From JAIVGZ01 sp964552205 (GTDB lineage: Bacteria > Pseudomonadota > Gammaproteobacteria > Natronospirales > JAIVGZ01), in assembly GCA_964552205.1 (NCBI GenBank), contig CAZKFT010000007.1, positions 10,673 through 74,672 of the forward strand: a stretch of 64,000 bases of DNA. Reading direction: 5' to 3'. A program made the translations under genes and the position numbers. Below the pieces are notes generated by a model. The model saw only the letters and a program-made list of their open reading frames with translations. It was not told the DNA's origin and searched no databases. Positions 62,420 through 64,000 of this stretch are shown in pieces; within the stretch, counting starts at the first letter, position 1, and the number at the start of each line of letters is the position of its first letter.

Positions 62420-63610
62420 TTATTTTTGTTTGACCAAAAGACGTTGCTTTCTTGATGCAAAAACAAGATCCTGTTTATTTTCATTTTCCCACGAGTCTGC
62501 CACAACACCTTCAGCGGCTCGGCGAACACGAAGTTCTGCATACGGCATTGCTTTTTGTATGTCTTTTTCTGACTTTCCTGCGAGAGGGCTTTTATCTTGT
62601 GATTGTGGAAGATCGATTAATTTTTCACCAATGTCAAAGACCTTGTCTAGGTCGCTGGACGAAGATTTGTCCAATATCTTTTCCTCGTGTTTGGAAAACA
62701 TTCGGAAATAGTACAACAAGGTGCTCCAGCGACTTCCCTGAGCATCAGCCATGTAAGGAGTCACTCCAGGAATTTCTTGTCCTCGCTTGATATCGGTCTT
62801 TTTGCCGCCAGGAAGGTATTTCAACAGCTCCATAATAAGTGAGACTTTGATCAGCACACAAAAGGCGGAAAAGGCAGAGATGATACCGCTACCGGGGAGA
62901 CTATAGTTGGATTCTTTCAGACCGTTGACGAAACGAATTTGGTCATCGGCAGATAATCTTCGAAGGTCTATTTGAGGTTGTGGTTTTAGCGATGACGGAG
63001 GAGGCATGATCAATGTAGGAAGTCTTGGTGTGGAAGAAATCGAATAAGGGGAGTACATAACACGTGCAATGCTTTCCGATGTTTCGGAAAGAAAATAATA
63101 AGGAATAATGTTTGTTGCCAACTCAAAAAAGGGCATAACATTCGAATAGATTGTTGGACTTGCATATAGATCGACAAGTAGCATGGTCCAGAATAAACCT
63201 TCCATAGAAAGAATTGTTTTCGCGTACGTAACAAACAAATACGTTGATACTTGACCAGTCAAACGAAAAGGTTTTAAAAATTTTTTGGCCTCCAAGGCAC
63301 TGGGTTGACTTGGTAGTTGTTCTTGTGTCGGTGGTGCTTGAAGTAGCCGAAAGTCAAGCTTAGGTTGGGGTGGGGCAGCTACTTTTGGTTTATTTTTGGT
63401 AACGGTTTGAAGGAATCGATCGGTATAGTTGACGTTGCTATTATTTCGAAACTTGTTTTCAAGGGCAAATGTTTGGCCTGTTTGAAATTGTCGTTTCTTG
63501 AGTTCGAGTTCGCTTTGATCGAGGGCAATCAACAATTCGAGTTGGTATGGGGATGTTGGTTTTTTTTCTCTTTGTACAATATCAGATTCTGTTTGTTTTT
63601 CGGAGATCAT
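62420..63610 (-). CDS. Multi-pass membrane protein, 396 aa
   Basis: Start taken at MISEKQTESDIVQ; a longer frame to 63685 overlaps the divergent gene. The first 110 residues are polar and Pro/Gln-rich. Hydrophobic segments follow near 120-150 (VSTYLFVTYAKTILS, FWTMLLVDLYA), 160-180 and 250-280 (GIISAFSAFCVLIKVSLIMEL). The C-terminal 120 residues are polar and acidic. Three or more membrane helices are likely. No family recognised. The stop overlaps AAAAATAAAG. Confidence 0.65.
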   Translation of the reverse strand: MISEKQTESDIVQREKKPTSPYQLELLIALDQSELELKKRQFQTGQTFALENKFRNNSNVNYTDRFLQTVTKNKPKVAAPPQPKLDFRLLQAPPTQEQLPSQPSALEAKKFLKPFRLTGQVSTYLFVTYAKTILSMEGLFWTMLLVDLYASPTIYSNVMPFFELATNIIPYYFLSETSESIARVMYSPYSISSTPRLPTLIMPPPSSLKPQPQIDLRRLSADDQIRFVNGLKESNYSLPGSGIISAFSAFCVLIKVSLIMELLKYLPGGKKTDIKRGQEIPGVTPYMADAQGSRWSTLLYYFRMFSKHEEKILDKSSSSDLDKVFDIGEKLIDLPQSQDKSPLAGKSEKDIQKAMPYAELRVRRAAEGVVADSWENENKQDLVFASRKQRLLVKQK

Positions 63611-63617
63611 TTTCAAA

Positions 63618-64000
63618 ATGGACACGTTTTTAACAAACTTGTATATAAATTTGGAAACTATCTTTAATGATACCAAAAAACTCAATGTCCAACAAAATCC
63701 TGTTGTTGCCTATGCGAACTATCTCAGCATTTACAAAACCTGTGAGTATATAGCTAAACAATCACTTGATATACCAATCGAAACCCAAAAATTTATCCAG
63801 GATCTTAACATTCCACCAAAAAACCAACCAAGCCTCAGAAGACAGACCAAAATCACAGAAGGAAGACAGAACGACTTTAAAAATCTGATGGAAAAAGTAA
63901 AACCTGAACTGTATATGGTGGCTCGTTACTTTCATGAAATGTCTACGGCCTTACCTTCATCCTCCACGCCATTGTTGGGCAGTTCAGACACACCAAGCGA
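63618..64000 (+). CDS. N-terminal part of an unknown protein, 3' end outside window
   Basis: The frame opens at MDTFLTNLYINLETIF and runs to the window end without a stop (127 codons). Residues are polar and helical, with PPKNQPSLRRQTKITE and a Ser/Thr/Pro end. No motif. Its start is only 7 bases from the minus-strand start at 63610, so one of the two starts may be elsewhere. A partial call; function unknown. Confidence 0.6.
   Translation, partial: MDTFLTNLYINLETIFNDTKKLNVQQNPVVAYANYLSIYKTCEYIAKQSLDIPIETQKFIQDLNIPPKNQPSLRRQTKITEGRQNDFKNLMEKVKPELYMVARYFHEMSTALPSSSTPLLGSSDTPS

Noticed and set aside
1..64000. tRNA, rRNA or other structured RNA genes
   Set aside because: No cloverleaf-like sequence with TTCGAATCC-type loops and paired arms was found by eye. 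A covariance-model scan would be needed to exclude small RNAs.

Overview
The window looks like part of a large amoeba-infecting nucleocytovirus (Nucleocytoviricota), probably near the histone-encoding medusavirus/clandestinovirus group. That placement is an inference. It rests on about 60 tightly packed genes on both strands, many F-box, WD40-like, MYND, ankyrin and SAM proteins, viral-style accessory enzymes (staphylococcal-type nuclease, GH19 chitinase, SprT-like protease), eukaryote-derived chromatin and replication genes (histone H3, ORC2/ORC1, SET, HARE-HTH, TARG1-like macrodomain), AATAAA signals at most stop codons, and very small spliceosomal-type introns. No capsid, DNA polymerase or RNA polymerase gene lies here, so the exact family cannot be fixed. 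A few proteins (delta-60 repeat propellers, a free-standing intein-like ORF) have a bacterial or mobile flavour.

Layout. 1-5 kb: a cut-off gene, then a minus-strand run of unknown proteins, an F-box-like protein and a Cys-rich coiled-coil protein. 5-11 kb: a RING protein with RNA polymerase II CTD-like repeats, two WD40-like paralogues, and an F-box/LRR/ankyrin gene that becomes one 573-residue protein only when four introns of 32-41 nt are removed. 11-20 kb: small unknowns, a SprT-like protease, two more WD40-like proteins, a calcineurin-like phosphoesterase and a MYND protein. 20-31 kb: F-box-like genes, a 1001-residue USP-like protease, a giant duplicated delta-60 propeller and a SET-like protein across an artificial gap. 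31-45 kb: a MYND protein, a LOV-SAM-SAM blue-light-receptor candidate with two mini-introns, GH19 chitinase and LamG-like membrane proteins, a MEMO-AMMECR1 fusion, a second delta-60 propeller, and a TARG1-like ADP-ribose hydrolase across another artificial gap. 46-57 kb: a chromatin/replication block with a HARE-HTH protein (one mini-intron), a possible ubiquitin-like protein, histone H3, an SNase, a free-standing intein-like ORF, an ORC2-ORC1/CDC6 fusion (one mini-intron) and a PHD-finger protein. 57-64 kb: a 1573-residue USP-like protein, a membrane protein and a gene cut by the window end.

How it may work together. Many products point to the host ubiquitin system (F-box, RING, BTB-free WD40/ankyrin adaptors, three USP-like proteins). 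Others point to chromatin and replication licensing (H3, ORC fusion, SET, PHD, HARE-HTH, macrodomain). A palindrome with consensus GACCCGGTCATGACCGGGTC occurs at 14 loci, usually between divergent genes and about 20-95 nt from start codons. It looks like a shared, bidirectional promoter element linking the H3, ORC, SprT, MEMO, RING and HARE genes. Three runs of exactly 100 N are scaffold gaps; two are flanked by identical 55-bp copies and close in frame when collapsed.
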